Below, piece after piece: positions 8,235-17,286 of a DNA stretch of 64,000 bases. Position 1 is the first letter of the stretch; every line of letters starts with the position of its first letter. A program made the translations under genes and the position numbers. This DNA comes from Flavobacteriales bacterium (GTDB lineage Bacteria > Bacteroidota > Bacteroidia > Flavobacteriales_F > PHOS-HE28). The notes under the pieces were generated by a model. It saw only the letters and a list, made by a program, of their open reading frames with translations. It was not told the origin of the DNA and did no database searches. The stretch covers positions 1-64,000 of the forward strand of contig JAEUTA010000027.1 in assembly GCA_016788205.1 (NCBI GenBank), given 5' to 3'.

Positions 8235-9017
8235 ATGGAGCTGCGCTTCGCCAAGTGGCATGGAACGGGGAACGACTTCATCGTGATCGATGATGGGGCT
8301 GCTACTTTCCCTGTATCGGATGATCTCGTGCAACGCTTGTGCGACCGCCATTTCGGCATTGGTAGCGATGGATTGATCCTGATCCAAGCACCACGCGAGC
8401 CCGGTACGGACTTCCATATGGAGTTCTTTAACCCCGATGCGAGCAAGAGCTTTTGTGGCAACGGTAGCCGGTGTGCGTTCGCGTTCTGGAGCGGGTTGAA
8501 CCATGCTGCACGAACAGCTCGCTTCACGGCGATCGACGGCGAGCACACCGGAACGTGGCGCGATGGCGAAGTGGCCGTGTCGCTTCGCGATGTGACACTG
8601 ATGAAGCGTGGATCCCAAGGTACTGATGTCGATTTCATCCACAATGGCTCGCCGCATGAACTGGTTTGGGTCGATGATCCCGCTGCCGTGGAGATCATGG
8701 AGGAAGGGCCGAAGCGGCGCTATGCACCCGCCCATGCACCCGGTGGCACCAACGTGAATTTCCTGCGTGTACAGGACGGTGTAGTGGACATGCGCACGTA
8801 CGAGCGTGGCGTGGAAGCCGAAACGCTCAGCTGCGGTACCGGTGTGGTGGCTGCGGCGTTGAGCGCGTTGGGTCGTGGCCTTGTGCAAGCGCCTGTGGCC
8901 GTACGAGCACCTGGCGGTAGGCTTGTTGTTGAAGCGGTCTTGAGCAACGGCGGCGCTTCTGCCGTGCAACTCATCGGTCCGGTGGCGTTCGTCTTCAACG
9001 GTTCCATTTCGATCTGA
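8235..9017 (+). CDS. dapF: diaminopimelate epimerase
   Basis: 260 residues. Interconverts LL- and meso-diaminopimelate, the last step before lysine and the source of the peptidoglycan cross-linking residue. The N-terminal half has FAKWHGTGNDFIVID, RHFGIGSDGLI and the first catalytic Cys in NPDASKSFCGNGSRC. The second half has APGGTNVNFL, YERGVEAETLSCGTGVVA with the second catalytic Cys. The ATG at 8235 (MELRFAKW) matches the family; a TTG three codons earlier also keeps the frame open. The stop is only 3 bases from the mltG start, so the two cell-wall genes form an operon. Confidence 0.96.
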   Translation: MELRFAKWHGTGNDFIVIDDGAATFPVSDDLVQRLCDRHFGIGSDGLILIQAPREPGTDFHMEFFNPDASKSFCGNGSRCAFAFWSGLNHAARTARFTAIDGEHTGTWRDGEVAVSLRDVTLMKRGSQGTDVDFIHNGSPHELVWVDDPAAVEIMEEGPKRRYAPAHAPGGTNVNFLRVQDGVVDMRTYERGVEAETLSCGTGVVAAALSALGRGLVQAPVAVRAPGGRLVVEAVLSNGGASAVQLIGPVAFVFNGSISI

Positions 9018-9020
9018 CCC

Positions 9021-10058
9021 ATGGCCAAACGTGGTCGCATTGCTGGAAGTGCCGTTCTCGTATTGCTCGTGATCGGTGGCCTAGGTGCCTACTGGGCCTG
9101 GACGAAGATCACCGGGCCGTCTGCGAAGTTCCAGGAGGAGAGCAAAGTGTTGCTGATCCCGCGTGGCGCCGATCTGGATGTGGTGGTGGATAGCCTGAAC
9201 GCGATCGGCGCGATCCAGGATGAGACGGCGTTCCGGTGGTTGTGTGAGCAGAAGAAGTACACATCGAAGGTGAAGCCTGGGCGCTACCGGATCCCGAACG
9301 GGACGAGCATGAACGCGTTGGTGAACATGTTGCGCTCCGGTGAACAGGAGCCTGTGCGTGTCACATTCAACGGCATTCGACGACTACCCGAGCTCGCTGG
9401 TAAACTGGGTCGTGTGCTGGAGCCGGATTCACTAGCATTCCTGCACGTGCTGATGGATGGTGATGCCCAACGGGAAGCAGGTTATTCCGCCGAGACCTTC
9501 ATCGCCGCCTTCGTGCCGAACACCTACGAGTTCTGGTGGACAACCACGCCGGAGCAGTTCATCGAACGTATGGAGAAGGAGCACGATGCGTTCTGGACCG
9601 CCGAACGAAAGGCAAAAGCGGACAAGCTGAAACTCTCTTCTGTGGAAGTGGCGACGCTGGCATCCATCGTACAGGCCGAAACGGTGAAGCGTGCGGATGC
9701 GCCGAAGATCGCGGGCGTCTACCTCAACCGCCTGCGCATCGGTATGCCTCTTCAAGCGGACCCAACGCTGAAGTTCGCGCTGGGCATGGATAGCATCAGC
9801 CGGGTGCTGCAGCAGGACATGGAGGTGGTTTCGCCTTACAATACCTACAAGAACACCGGTCTTCCGCCGGGACCCATCAACATGCCCGAGACGAGCATGA
9901 TCGATGCGGTGCTGAACGCGGAGAAACACGACTACCTCTACTTCTGTGCCCGGGCAGACCTGAGCGGCTTTTCGGACTTCGCGAAGAGCTATGATCAGCA
10001 CCTGGTGAATGCCCGGAAGTACCAGCGGGCGCTGAACGCACGCGGTATCTACCGGTAG
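9021..10058 (+). CDS. mltG: endolytic murein transglycosylase
   Basis: 345 residues of the MltG/YceG family, which cleaves nascent glycan strands in the inner membrane and helps set strand length. One N-terminal membrane span (IAGSAVLVLLVIGGLGAYWAW) precedes a LysM-like region (VLLIPRGADLDVVVDSL; KPGRYRIPNGTSMNALVNML). The catalytic domain carries ASIVQAETVKRADAPKIAGV, including the catalytic Glu, followed by YLNRL, MPLQADPTLKFALG and YNTYKNTGLPPGPI. It follows dapF directly, which links precursor synthesis to wall remodelling. Confidence 0.95.
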   Translation: MAKRGRIAGSAVLVLLVIGGLGAYWAWTKITGPSAKFQEESKVLLIPRGADLDVVVDSLNAIGAIQDETAFRWLCEQKKYTSKVKPGRYRIPNGTSMNALVNMLRSGEQEPVRVTFNGIRRLPELAGKLGRVLEPDSLAFLHVLMDGDAQREAGYSAETFIAAFVPNTYEFWWTTTPEQFIERMEKEHDAFWTAERKAKADKLKLSSVEVATLASIVQAETVKRADAPKIAGVYLNRLRIGMPLQADPTLKFALGMDSISRVLQQDMEVVSPYNTYKNTGLPPGPINMPETSMIDAVLNAEKHDYLYFCARADLSGFSDFAKSYDQHLVNARKYQRALNARGIYR

Positions 10059-10109
10059 GTGTTGACCGTTCGTGGCGGTTCTTCTACCGAAGGCATTGGT
10101 CTCGGATCC

Positions 10110-10117
10110 TATTTTCG
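10110..10117 (+). promoter_or_regulatory. -7 box upstream of the phosphohexomutase gene
   Basis: TATTTTCG, matching TAnnTTYG, 18 bases before the ATG at 10136. Confidence 0.5.
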
Positions 10118-10135
10118 CGGCTTCATTTTGAAGAC

Positions 10136-11542
10136 ATGACCAAGATCAAGTTCGGTACCGACGGCTGGCGCGCGATCATCGCCGATGATTTCACCGTGGA
10201 CAATGTGGCGCGTGTAAGCGTGGCCGTGGCCCAATGGGTGAAGAGGAATTTCCCGAATTCCCCCAGTATCGTGGTGGGTCACGACTGCCGCTTCGCCGGT
10301 GAACTGTTCGCTGAGACCGCCACGAAAGTGTTCGTCAGCAATGGCATCACCGTACACCTCGCGAAAGGCTTCGTGAGCACGCCGATGGTGAGCCTAGGTG
10401 CCTTCAATACGAAGAGCGCAATGGGCGTGATCCTCACGGCCAGCCACAACCCACCGAGCTACAACGGATACAAGCTGAAGGGCATCTATGGTGGTCCGTT
10501 GATCCCCGAGCATGTTCAGGAGGTGGAGGACATCATCCCCGCAGCCCATGGCTTGGACCTCGCCAACATCGATCTGAAGAAGGCCAAGGCGGATGGCTTG
10601 ATCAAGGACATCGACCTGGAGACGATGTACGTGAAGCATGTGGAAGCCAACTTCGATATGAAGGCCATTCGCGAGAGCGGCCTGCGTTGGGGCTACGATG
10701 CCATGTATGGCGCCGGACAGAACGTGATCAAGCGGATCCTGCCCGATGCCGTGAAGCTGCATTGCGACTATAACCCATCGTTCATGGGTCAGGCTCCTGA
10801 GCCGATCCACAAGAACCTGATCGAGTTCAGTGAGCTGATCAAGAAGGGCGGCATCGATTGTGGCCTGGCCACCGACGGAGACGCGGATCGTATCGGTCTA
10901 TACAATGGCAAAGGCGAGTTCATCGACTCACACCACATCATCCTGCTGCTGATCCACTACCTGGTGAAGTACAAGAAGTTCACCGGCAAGGTGGTGGTGG
11001 CGGTGAGCACCACACCGAAGGTGAAGAAGCTCTGCGCACACTACGGCCTGGACTACCAGGTGACCAAGATCGGCTTCAAGTGGATCTGCGGCATCATGAT
11101 CAACGAGGACGTGCTGCTGGGCGGTGAAGAGAGCGGTGGCATCGCCATCAAAGGCCACATTCCCGAGCGCGATGGCATCTGGATGGGTCTCACCATTTGG
11201 GAATTCATGGCGAAGAGCGGCAAGAGCCTCGACGACCTGATCGACGAGGTGTATGCCATCGTTGGCCCCTTCAAGTACGAACGCAACGATCTGCACATCA
11301 GCGAAGCGTTGAAGCAACAGGTGCTGAAGAACTGCACGGACGGTACGTACAAGGCGTTCGGCGACTACGCGGTGAAGAGCGTGGAGACGATCGACGGGTT
11401 CAAGTTCCACATGGACAAGGACCAGTGGATGATGATACGCGCGAGCGGGACCGAGCCAGTGCTCCGGTGCTATGCTGAATCCGACACGTTGGACAACGCG
11501 CGCAAGATCCTGACGGCGACGCGCACGGCGATCGGTGCCTAA
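10136..11542 (+). CDS. phosphoglucomutase/phosphomannomutase family protein
   Basis: 468 residues of the alpha-D-phosphohexomutase superfamily, which moves phosphate between C1 and C6 of hexoses. The four-domain signature is visible: sugar-binding FGTDGWRAIIADD near the N-terminus, the phosphoserine loop GVILTASHNPPSYNGYK with the catalytic Ser, the metal-binding loop ATDGDADRIG, the sugar loop GGEESGGI, and the phosphate-binding loop RASGTEPVLRCY at the C-terminus. Substrate (glucose, mannose or glucosamine phosphate) cannot be decided from sequence alone. A TATTTTCG box at 10110-10117 sits upstream. Its TAA stop overlaps by four bases the TAG stop of the convergent FG-GAP gene. Confidence 0.92.
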   Translation: MTKIKFGTDGWRAIIADDFTVDNVARVSVAVAQWVKRNFPNSPSIVVGHDCRFAGELFAETATKVFVSNGITVHLAKGFVSTPMVSLGAFNTKSAMGVILTASHNPPSYNGYKLKGIYGGPLIPEHVQEVEDIIPAAHGLDLANIDLKKAKADGLIKDIDLETMYVKHVEANFDMKAIRESGLRWGYDAMYGAGQNVIKRILPDAVKLHCDYNPSFMGQAPEPIHKNLIEFSELIKKGGIDCGLATDGDADRIGLYNGKGEFIDSHHIILLLIHYLVKYKKFTGKVVVAVSTTPKVKKLCAHYGLDYQVTKIGFKWICGIMINEDVLLGGEESGGIAIKGHIPERDGIWMGLTIWEFMAKSGKSLDDLIDEVYAIVGPFKYERNDLHISEALKQQVLKNCTDGTYKAFGDYAVKSVETIDGFKFHMDKDQWMMIRASGTEPVLRCYAESDTLDNARKILTATRTAIGA

Positions 11543-14500
11543 CGTTTCAGGAAGCGGGAGCGAGCGGTGATAACTCCGCTTGTGTCCAGTAACAGGATCG
11601 TGTAGGTGCCGGTGGCCAGCTGTTGAACAAGCCTGCCTTGCACGGCATTGCCCGTGGCATTCGCTTGCACGACGATACGTCCCAAAGCGTCGCGAATGAT
11701 CACGCTACTTATGACGCCTTCCGTCGTGGTCCATTGGATAAGATCCTCGACTGGAACGGGGAATATGGTGATCGCTTCGGCATCTCGGATGATCGCTATG
11801 ATGGACGAAGCTTGTTCGGAGCCATCCAGGTCCACCATTTGCAGGCGATAGTAGCTCAACCCGGCAGGTGCTTCCTGGTCCAAGAAGGCATAATCCCTGC
11901 GCGAACTGCTTTCTCCAGAAGCCGTCACGGTGCCGATCGGTGAGAAAGCCGTTCCGTCACGACTTCGTTCCACCAGGAAGTATGCACTCCGTTGTTCTGA
12001 ACCCGTGGCCCAGTTCAGCTGATTCCCTTCGCTGGTCCCTTTGCCCGTGAATTCCAACAACTCCACGGGAAGCACACCGATATCGCCGACGGCCGAGGCA
12101 TATCCGTAGAACCAGCGACTGAAGCGTTGGCCGTCGATCATCTTGTGCACGGGATACTCCACACGTACTCTCCACTTGTGGCGGAAATAGCTGGGTGCCT
12201 TGGCCACGAGTTCTTTCAGTTCGAGCCCGGCCAGGCCCAGATCGGACCAAGTGGCGCTATTGGCCAGGTAGCCCACGGAGTTCGTGATGGGGACACCGGA
12301 GAATGGCTGTCCTTCGTGCACCACTTCCCACCTCAGTTTCGCAGTTGTGCGTTGTATCGGGCTGCGTGCGCGGTGACCGATGCCGAAGAAGAATTCATCC
12401 GTCCAATCGGCGCTATTCGTCGCCAAGGGGCTCACCAGGTCCGTTTGGTATTGGCGGGTTAGGCGGTTCACGCTGAGCGCATTGTTCCCTCGATAGAGGC
12501 GAACACGGCCTTCGTTGGCCACTGAAGGAGAGGCGTTCGGAGACCCACAGATCACGTCGGAATACCCATCGCCGTCCACATCACCGCCACCGGCCACACC
12601 TGTTCCGAAGCGCTCACTCGCGATGTTGGGTTCCAGGGTGAGGGAGGATCCAACTCCAGCCGGTGACCCAAGGAACACCCAAGCCCGGCCTTCATTCGTT
12701 TGTCCATTCGTACTACCTGGTGCACCACCGATGAAGTCGGCATATCCATCGCCGTTCACATCACCGGCTTCGGCGATGCTTGTACCCAGCTCAGCGGCTG
12801 CCAAATTGGCCCCAAGAACAAGATGACCGACGGATGTGGTTCCGGCAGCAGTACCGAAGAGCATGTATACGGCCCCTTCGTTGACCTCAGGCGCACTGGT
12901 GGTGGGTGCGCCGGCCCCTACTTCGTAAAAGCCATCGCCGTTCACGTCACCCAGCCCAGCCACGCTGCTTCCTAGTCGGCGGTCATTGCTATTGCTCTCA
13001 AAGGTGAAAACAGGGTTGGGCCCGATGGTGAAGAGATCACCGTGATAGATGTAGATGGCGCCTTCGAAATTGTGCCCGTGCGTAAGGTCCGGTGCACCGA
13101 TCACGACGTCTGAAAAGCCATCACCGTTCACGTCACCAGCGGTACCAACGGCACTACCGAAGGCCCCGCCTGGAAAAGGTGCGAACAGCGTCGTGCTCGG
13201 GGTGGCTTCGAGACCGGATGGACTTCCCCAATAGATGTACGCTGTCTCGATACCGGGCGCCCCGATGATGACATCTCCATAACCATCGGCGTTCACGTCA
13301 CCTGCTTTGAAAACCGACGCACCGAACTGCGAGCCAGCGGTTCCGCTCAGCGTCAAGTTGGGCACTGCGGAAAGGCCGCCCGGGCCACCGGCGTAGAGGT
13401 ATGCGACCCCCGTGCCGCCCGAGAGAGGGGCCCCTACGATCACTTCGGAATAGCCGTCACCGTCCACATCGCCTGCGCTGGCCACGCTGGTGCCGAAGGC
13501 CGCATTGGCGATATCGGCTTGCAATGTTGAAGCAGGAAAAGGGGAAAGCCCGCTGATGCTGCCATGGTGCACGTGCACCACGCCCTCGTTGGCCTGCCCG
13601 CTACTGGCCGTGGGAGCTGCGAGCAGTGCGTCCGAGTACCCATCGCCGTTCACATCGCCGGCGTTCGCAACGGCCCTGCCCAAAGCGGAATTCGCTGCGG
13701 CACCATCCCGCACATAGGAAGGCGTATTGTTCATGGGCGAGGGCCCACCATGGTAGATGTGGACGGCGTTCTGCACGGGTATGCCGGCGATCATGTCGCT
13801 ATACCCGTCGCCGTTCACATCACCTGCTGTGGACACGGATGCCCCCATTTCACCGTTCACGACATTGTGCTCGAACCTTGCGAAGGCGGAAGAAGGGATG
13901 CCGGTCGACGAGCCGAGGTATAGGAAGGCGGCGCCTTCGTGCAACTGCCCGTTCTCATACCAGATGGATCCAACGATCACGTCAGCATACCCGTCACCGT
14001 TCACATCCCCGGCTGTGGAAACGCTTTGCCCGAAATAGGCATAGTGGAAGTTGGACTGAAGGATGGTGGCCGGAACGGTATTGATCCCGGTGGCCGAACC
14101 GTGGTAGATGAAGGCGGTCCCTTCGTAATATCCTGTGCCGATGCTGTCGCGCCAGTCACCGATGATGATGTCGCTGTAACCGTCCGCGTTCACATCGCCA
14201 GCTGTTGAGACCGCCGCACCGGTGCGGAGGCTATATCCGCTCGTATTGAACATCGTCGTAGGAGCCGGATTGGCACCAGCGCCCAGCGCGTTTGCACTAC
14301 CGTGGTAGATGAATACCGCTCCATTGTCGCATCCGGAACAGGCCAGATCATACTTGAAAGCACCGATGACCACATCGTTGTAGCCATCCCCGTTAACATC
14401 ACCTGCCGGGGCAATGGCCGAACCGAATTGGGCCGCACCTTGGTCTCGGTCCAACCGGTGCCTGTAAACAGGATTGATCCCTGTCGCCGATCCCAAGAAG

Positions 14501-15675
14501 ATCCAGGCGATACCCTCATTCCCTGTATCGGATGGATAATTGGCGAGGTGCCCACCGGTGCCGACGTCACTGTATCCATCCCCATTTATGTCACCAAGTC
14601 CAGCGACACTGTAGCCCATGTATTTATTGACACCGTTGGGCTGGAGGATCTGCGCAGGTATGGTATTGATGCCAGCTGCGGATCCGTGGAAGATGAAGGC
14701 GGCGCCTTCCTTGTCCTCCGCCGGGGAGCTTTCCCAAACGTTGGCCCCGATGATCAGGTCGCTGAACCCGTCTCCGTTCACATCGCCGGCACCATCAACG
14801 CTGTGGCCGAAATTCGCTGCGGCCTGATTGACCTGTAGCGTGACAGAAGGTGTCGCAGGAATACCCGTTGCGCTACCGTAGTATACATACGCAAGGCCTT
14901 CCCCCGCCTCTCCGGAAGAAGCGGTATAGGCCCCCACGACCACATCACTGTATCCGTCGCCGTTCAGGTCACCTGCATTGGCCGTTGAGAACCCGAATTG
15001 ACCACCGGCAGGGGGGGTCAGGATGCGATCGGCCGTCGTGCTCACGGGGTCGATGGTGATGGGATAGGTAGCGCCCTCGTCATCCACCACGATGGAGAGT
15101 ACAGCGGTAAGCGCGTTCCAGTGCATTTGAGCACCAAGCGTTGCACCGCATGCATCCCAAGCGCGCAGGTCGCGATAGGCCAGACGCATGCGACCATCCG
15201 CCGAACGGAAGATACATCCGGTGGAGCCTTCCAATTCAGCGCACAATGTGCTGGTCACCGCTAGGTCCACGGAAACATTTCCTTGTCCTAACGGGCGATC
15301 TTGGAGGATGAAATTCTGCCGAAGGCCCTCGCCATTGACAACGTATTGGGCCACATCATCACCGCTGCGCCATTCAACCGTGTCACTTCGCATAGTGGCT
15401 TCGGCATACTGCGCGGGTCCACAGCCCACGGCCCCGCGACGTATTCCCTTTACATCGAAGCGCGTGTGCCATTCCGGGCTTTGGATGGGGCCGCTGATAC
15501 TGAAGCCACGGGAATCCACGGAGGCGACCATGTCCAGATGCCCGATCCAAGCAGATGAACGTCCGTGGTCCCGGTCATGAAGAAATCCTGGCGCTCCGGG
15601 CAGGACGCTGTTCCCTTCGATGGCAGCAACGCTGATCGACAGAAAGCACAATAGGGACGCGCTCAGGTTTCGCAA
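11539..15675 (-). CDS. FG-GAP repeat protein with T9SS sorting domain
   Basis: 1378 residues. The start must be TTG: the ttg cga aac ctg codons follow an in-frame stop a few codons upstream, and no ATG precedes the signal peptide (LSASLLCFLSISVAA). After an N-terminal ~200-residue domain come fourteen FG-GAP repeats of the type FGxSVxxAGDVNGDGYSDVIVGAP, each with a DxNxDGxxD calcium-binding loop. Fourteen repeats would make two seven-bladed integrin-alpha-like propellers. A region with an LPVELLEF motif and a fibronectin-like module leads to a T9SS type A sorting domain (TIFPVPVEDLIQW ... ending SRFLKR). Likely role: calcium-stabilised surface adhesion or ligand binding. It is convergent with the phosphohexomutase gene and has its own TATATTTG promoter box. 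Confidence 0.9.
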   Translation of the reverse strand: MRNLSASLLCFLSISVAAIEGNSVLPGAPGFLHDRDHGRSSAWIGHLDMVASVDSRGFSISGPIQSPEWHTRFDVKGIRRGAVGCGPAQYAEATMRSDTVEWRSGDDVAQYVVNGEGLRQNFILQDRPLGQGNVSVDLAVTSTLCAELEGSTGCIFRSADGRMRLAYRDLRAWDACGATLGAQMHWNALTAVLSIVVDDEGATYPITIDPVSTTADRILTPPAGGQFGFSTANAGDLNGDGYSDVVVGAYTASSGEAGEGLAYVYYGSATGIPATPSVTLQVNQAAANFGHSVDGAGDVNGDGFSDLIIGANVWESSPAEDKEGAAFIFHGSAAGINTIPAQILQPNGVNKYMGYSVAGLGDINGDGYSDVGTGGHLANYPSDTGNEGIAWIFLGSATGINPVYRHRLDRDQGAAQFGSAIAPAGDVNGDGYNDVVIGAFKYDLACSGCDNGAVFIYHGSANALGAGANPAPTTMFNTSGYSLRTGAAVSTAGDVNADGYSDIIIGDWRDSIGTGYYEGTAFIYHGSATGINTVPATILQSNFHYAYFGQSVSTAGDVNGDGYADVIVGSIWYENGQLHEGAAFLYLGSSTGIPSSAFARFEHNVVNGEMGASVSTAGDVNGDGYSDMIAGIPVQNAVHIYHGGPSPMNNTPSYVRDGAAANSALGRAVANAGDVNGDGYSDALLAAPTASSGQANEGVVHVHHGSISGLSPFPASTLQADIANAAFGTSVASAGDVDGDGYSEVIVGAPLSGGTGVAYLYAGGPGGLSAVPNLTLSGTAGSQFGASVFKAGDVNADGYGDVIIGAPGIETAYIYWGSPSGLEATPSTTLFAPFPGGAFGSAVGTAGDVNGDGFSDVVIGAPDLTHGHNFEGAIYIYHGDLFTIGPNPVFTFESNSNDRRLGSSVAGLGDVNGDGFYEVGAGAPTTSAPEVNEGAVYMLFGTAAGTTSVGHLVLGANLAAAELGTSIAEAGDVNGDGYADFIGGAPGSTNGQTNEGRAWVFLGSPAGVGSSLTLEPNIASERFGTGVAGGGDVDGDGYSDVICGSPNASPSVANEGRVRLYRGNNALSVNRLTRQYQTDLVSPLATNSADWTDEFFFGIGHRARSPIQRTTAKLRWEVVHEGQPFSGVPITNSVGYLANSATWSDLGLAGLELKELVAKAPSYFRHKWRVRVEYPVHKMIDGQRFSRWFYGYASAVGDIGVLPVELLEFTGKGTSEGNQLNWATGSEQRSAYFLVERSRDGTAFSPIGTVTASGESSSRRDYAFLDQEAPAGLSYYRLQMVDLDGSEQASSIIAIIRDAEAITIFPVPVEDLIQWTTTEGVISSVIIRDALGRIVVQANATGNAVQGRLVQQLATGTYTILLLDTSGVITARSRFLKR

Positions 15676-15715
15676 AAGGGAGCTTTATTCGCTGAAAATG
15701 TGAGAGTTATGTCAG

Positions 15716-15723
15716 CAAATATA
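15716..15723 (-). promoter_or_regulatory. -7 box upstream of the FG-GAP gene
   Basis: TATATTTG on the minus strand, an exact match to TAnnTTTG, 40 bases before the TTG start at 15675. Confidence 0.65.
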
Positions 15724-15768
15724 GGCGGCTGGCCAACATGGTAAATGCTGCAAGGATCACTTTGACGT

Positions 15769-15776
15769 TACCTTTA
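15769..15776 (+). promoter_or_regulatory. -7 box upstream of the DUF2279 gene
   Basis: TACCTTTA, one mismatch to TAnnTTTG, six bases before the ATG at 15783; it argues against the longer start at 15738. Confidence 0.45.
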
Positions 15777-15782
15777 GTGCGT

Positions 15783-16700
15783 ATGACGTTGGAGGGCGTA
15801 ATAGGTTGTTCCTGTAGGTTTTTCCTCTTGTCACTGGCAGTTGTTACGCACGCCGATCGGATAAGTGCCCAAGCGGATACCACTGCGTCCATCCACATCG
15901 AACGGCAAGGTTCGAATGGATGCCTTGTGCGAACAGCTACAGCCACGGGGATTCTCATGGTCGGAAGTCTGACCCTGTTGAATGAAGCGTGGTATACGCA
16001 GTACGACCGCTCACCGTTCCACACCTTCGATGATGCCGGGGAGTGGGCACAGATGGACAAGGCCGGGCATTTCTTCAGCGCTTACACGCTGGGACGCTGG
16101 GGTCATCGCGCGTTGGCACGATGCGGCAGCTCTGAACGAAGGTCCATCTTGCTCGGCGGCAGTCTGGGATTGGTCTTCCTTTCCGGCGTGGAGGTGTTGG
16201 ATGGCACCTCTTCGGGTTGGGGGTTCTCTTGGAGCGACATGGCCGCCAATACGCTGGGTGCCGGCCTGTTCATGGGGCAGCAGGCCTTGTGGCGAGAGCA
16301 GCGGATCACGGCGAAATTCTCGGCGCGCACGACCCCGTTCGCCTCACAACGGCCCGACCTACTGGGCGAGGGTCTTGGTGAACGTATCCTGAAGGACTAC
16401 AATGGCCAGACGATCTGGCTTAGCGCCAACATCAATGCGTTCGGTGACACTCGCTTTCCGGATTGGTTGAACGTGGCGATGGGCTATGGCGCAGAGGATA
16501 TGCTCTCCGCCTTCCCTGCTGATGGTGACGAACGTGCACGTCAGATCTACATCGCGCCGGACGTTGACCTCACGCGCATCAAGTCAGGCTCCAAATTGAT
16601 GCGCACCGTGCTTTTCGTACTGAACGGGATAAAAGTGCCACTACCGGGGATGGAAGTGAGGTCGAATGGCCGCGTGCTTTTCCACGGCGTGGTGTTCTAG
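15783..16700 (+). CDS. DUF2279-family exported protein
   Basis: 305 residues. The mature part resembles the DUF2279 (YfiM-like) envelope proteins of Bacteroidota: NEAWYTQYDRSPFHTFDDAGEW, a conserved DKAGHFFSAYTLGRWG, a glycine-rich hydrophobic segment (GGSLGLVFLSGVEVLDGTS), and GWGFSWSDMAANTLGAGLF. The N-terminus has a signal peptide (FFLLSLAVVTHADRISAQA). Function is unknown; the family is thought to sit in the cell envelope. I prefer the ATG at 15783 over the one at 15738 because a TACCTTTA promoter box ends only seven bases before it and the signal peptide is then of normal length. Its stop overlaps that of the convergent NUDIX gene through a shared ctag. Confidence 0.75.
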   Translation: MTLEGVIGCSCRFFLLSLAVVTHADRISAQADTTASIHIERQGSNGCLVRTATATGILMVGSLTLLNEAWYTQYDRSPFHTFDDAGEWAQMDKAGHFFSAYTLGRWGHRALARCGSSERRSILLGGSLGLVFLSGVEVLDGTSSGWGFSWSDMAANTLGAGLFMGQQALWREQRITAKFSARTTPFASQRPDLLGEGLGERILKDYNGQTIWLSANINAFGDTRFPDWLNVAMGYGAEDMLSAFPADGDERARQIYIAPDVDLTRIKSGSKLMRTVLFVLNGIKVPLPGMEVRSNGRVLFHGVVF

Positions 16701-17257
16701 GTGGAAAGGCCGCCTTCCAGCAACATCAGTTTCACCCTCATCACAGCAGCTACGGTAAGACTGTCCCGTATCTCGCCGCGTTGCACCATGCCGTACAGCT
16801 CATCGAAAGGGAGTTTGCGCATGGCCAGTTCTTCATTGTGGTCAGGCTCCGGTTCGAAGAAGGTCAGGTCCTGTGCCACATAGAGGATCGCTTCTTCATC
16901 GCTGGCGGAATTGCTCAGGTCCATCTGCATGATCTCCGTCCAGCGCCCAGCTTCGATGCCGACCTCCTCACGCAACTCGCGTTTGGCGCTGTCGATAGCG
17001 GGCCGGTCGCGTCGGCCACCACCTTCGGGGATCTCCCAACTGTAGACACCGAGGGGGTACCGGTACTGGCCCACGATCCAGGTGTTCAGTTCTTCATCCA
17101 GCGCAACGATACCCACGGCGAGATTCTTGAAATGGATCACGCCATAGATGCCAGGCTGGCCACTCGGGTCGATCACATCATGATGGCTCACCGAGATCCA
17201 AGGTGTACTGTAGCGCTCTTCCACGCTGATGGTCTTCCATGGGCCGCGTTCTTCCAT
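16697..17257 (-). CDS. NUDIX hydrolase, ADP-ribose pyrophosphatase type
   Basis: 186 residues. The fold and Nudix helix resemble ADP-ribose/nucleoside-diphosphate-sugar pyrophosphatases: IYGVIHFKNLAVGIVALDE, WIVGQYRYPLGVYSWEIPEGG and the box ending SAKRELREEVGI. The catalytic REL.EE.G part is intact, but the position of the outer Glu in GX5EX7REUXEEXGU holds Arg (GGGRRDRPAIDSAKRE), an oddity that does not remove the core metal ligands. It is divergent from the Smr gene with only 29 bases between the two start codons, and convergent with the DUF2279 gene, sharing a ctag stop overlap. Confidence 0.88.
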   Translation of the reverse strand: MEERGPWKTISVEERYSTPWISVSHHDVIDPSGQPGIYGVIHFKNLAVGIVALDEELNTWIVGQYRYPLGVYSWEIPEGGGRRDRPAIDSAKRELREEVGIEAGRWTEIMQMDLSNSASDEEAILYVAQDLTFFEPEPDHNEELAMRKLPFDELYGMVQRGEIRDSLTVAAVMRVKLMLLEGGLST

Positions 17258-17262
17258 GGCGG

Positions 17263-17270
17263 TGAAGATA
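17263..17270 (-). promoter_or_regulatory. -7 box of the NUDIX gene
   Basis: TATCTTCA on the minus strand, five bases before the ATG at 17257. Confidence 0.5.
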
Positions 17271-17274
17271 CCGG

Positions 17275-17282
17275 TACCTTCG
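17275..17282 (+). promoter_or_regulatory. -7 box of the Smr gene
   Basis: TACCTTCG, four bases before the ATG at 17287; back to back with the NUDIX box. Confidence 0.6.
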
Positions 17283-17286
17283 CGGC

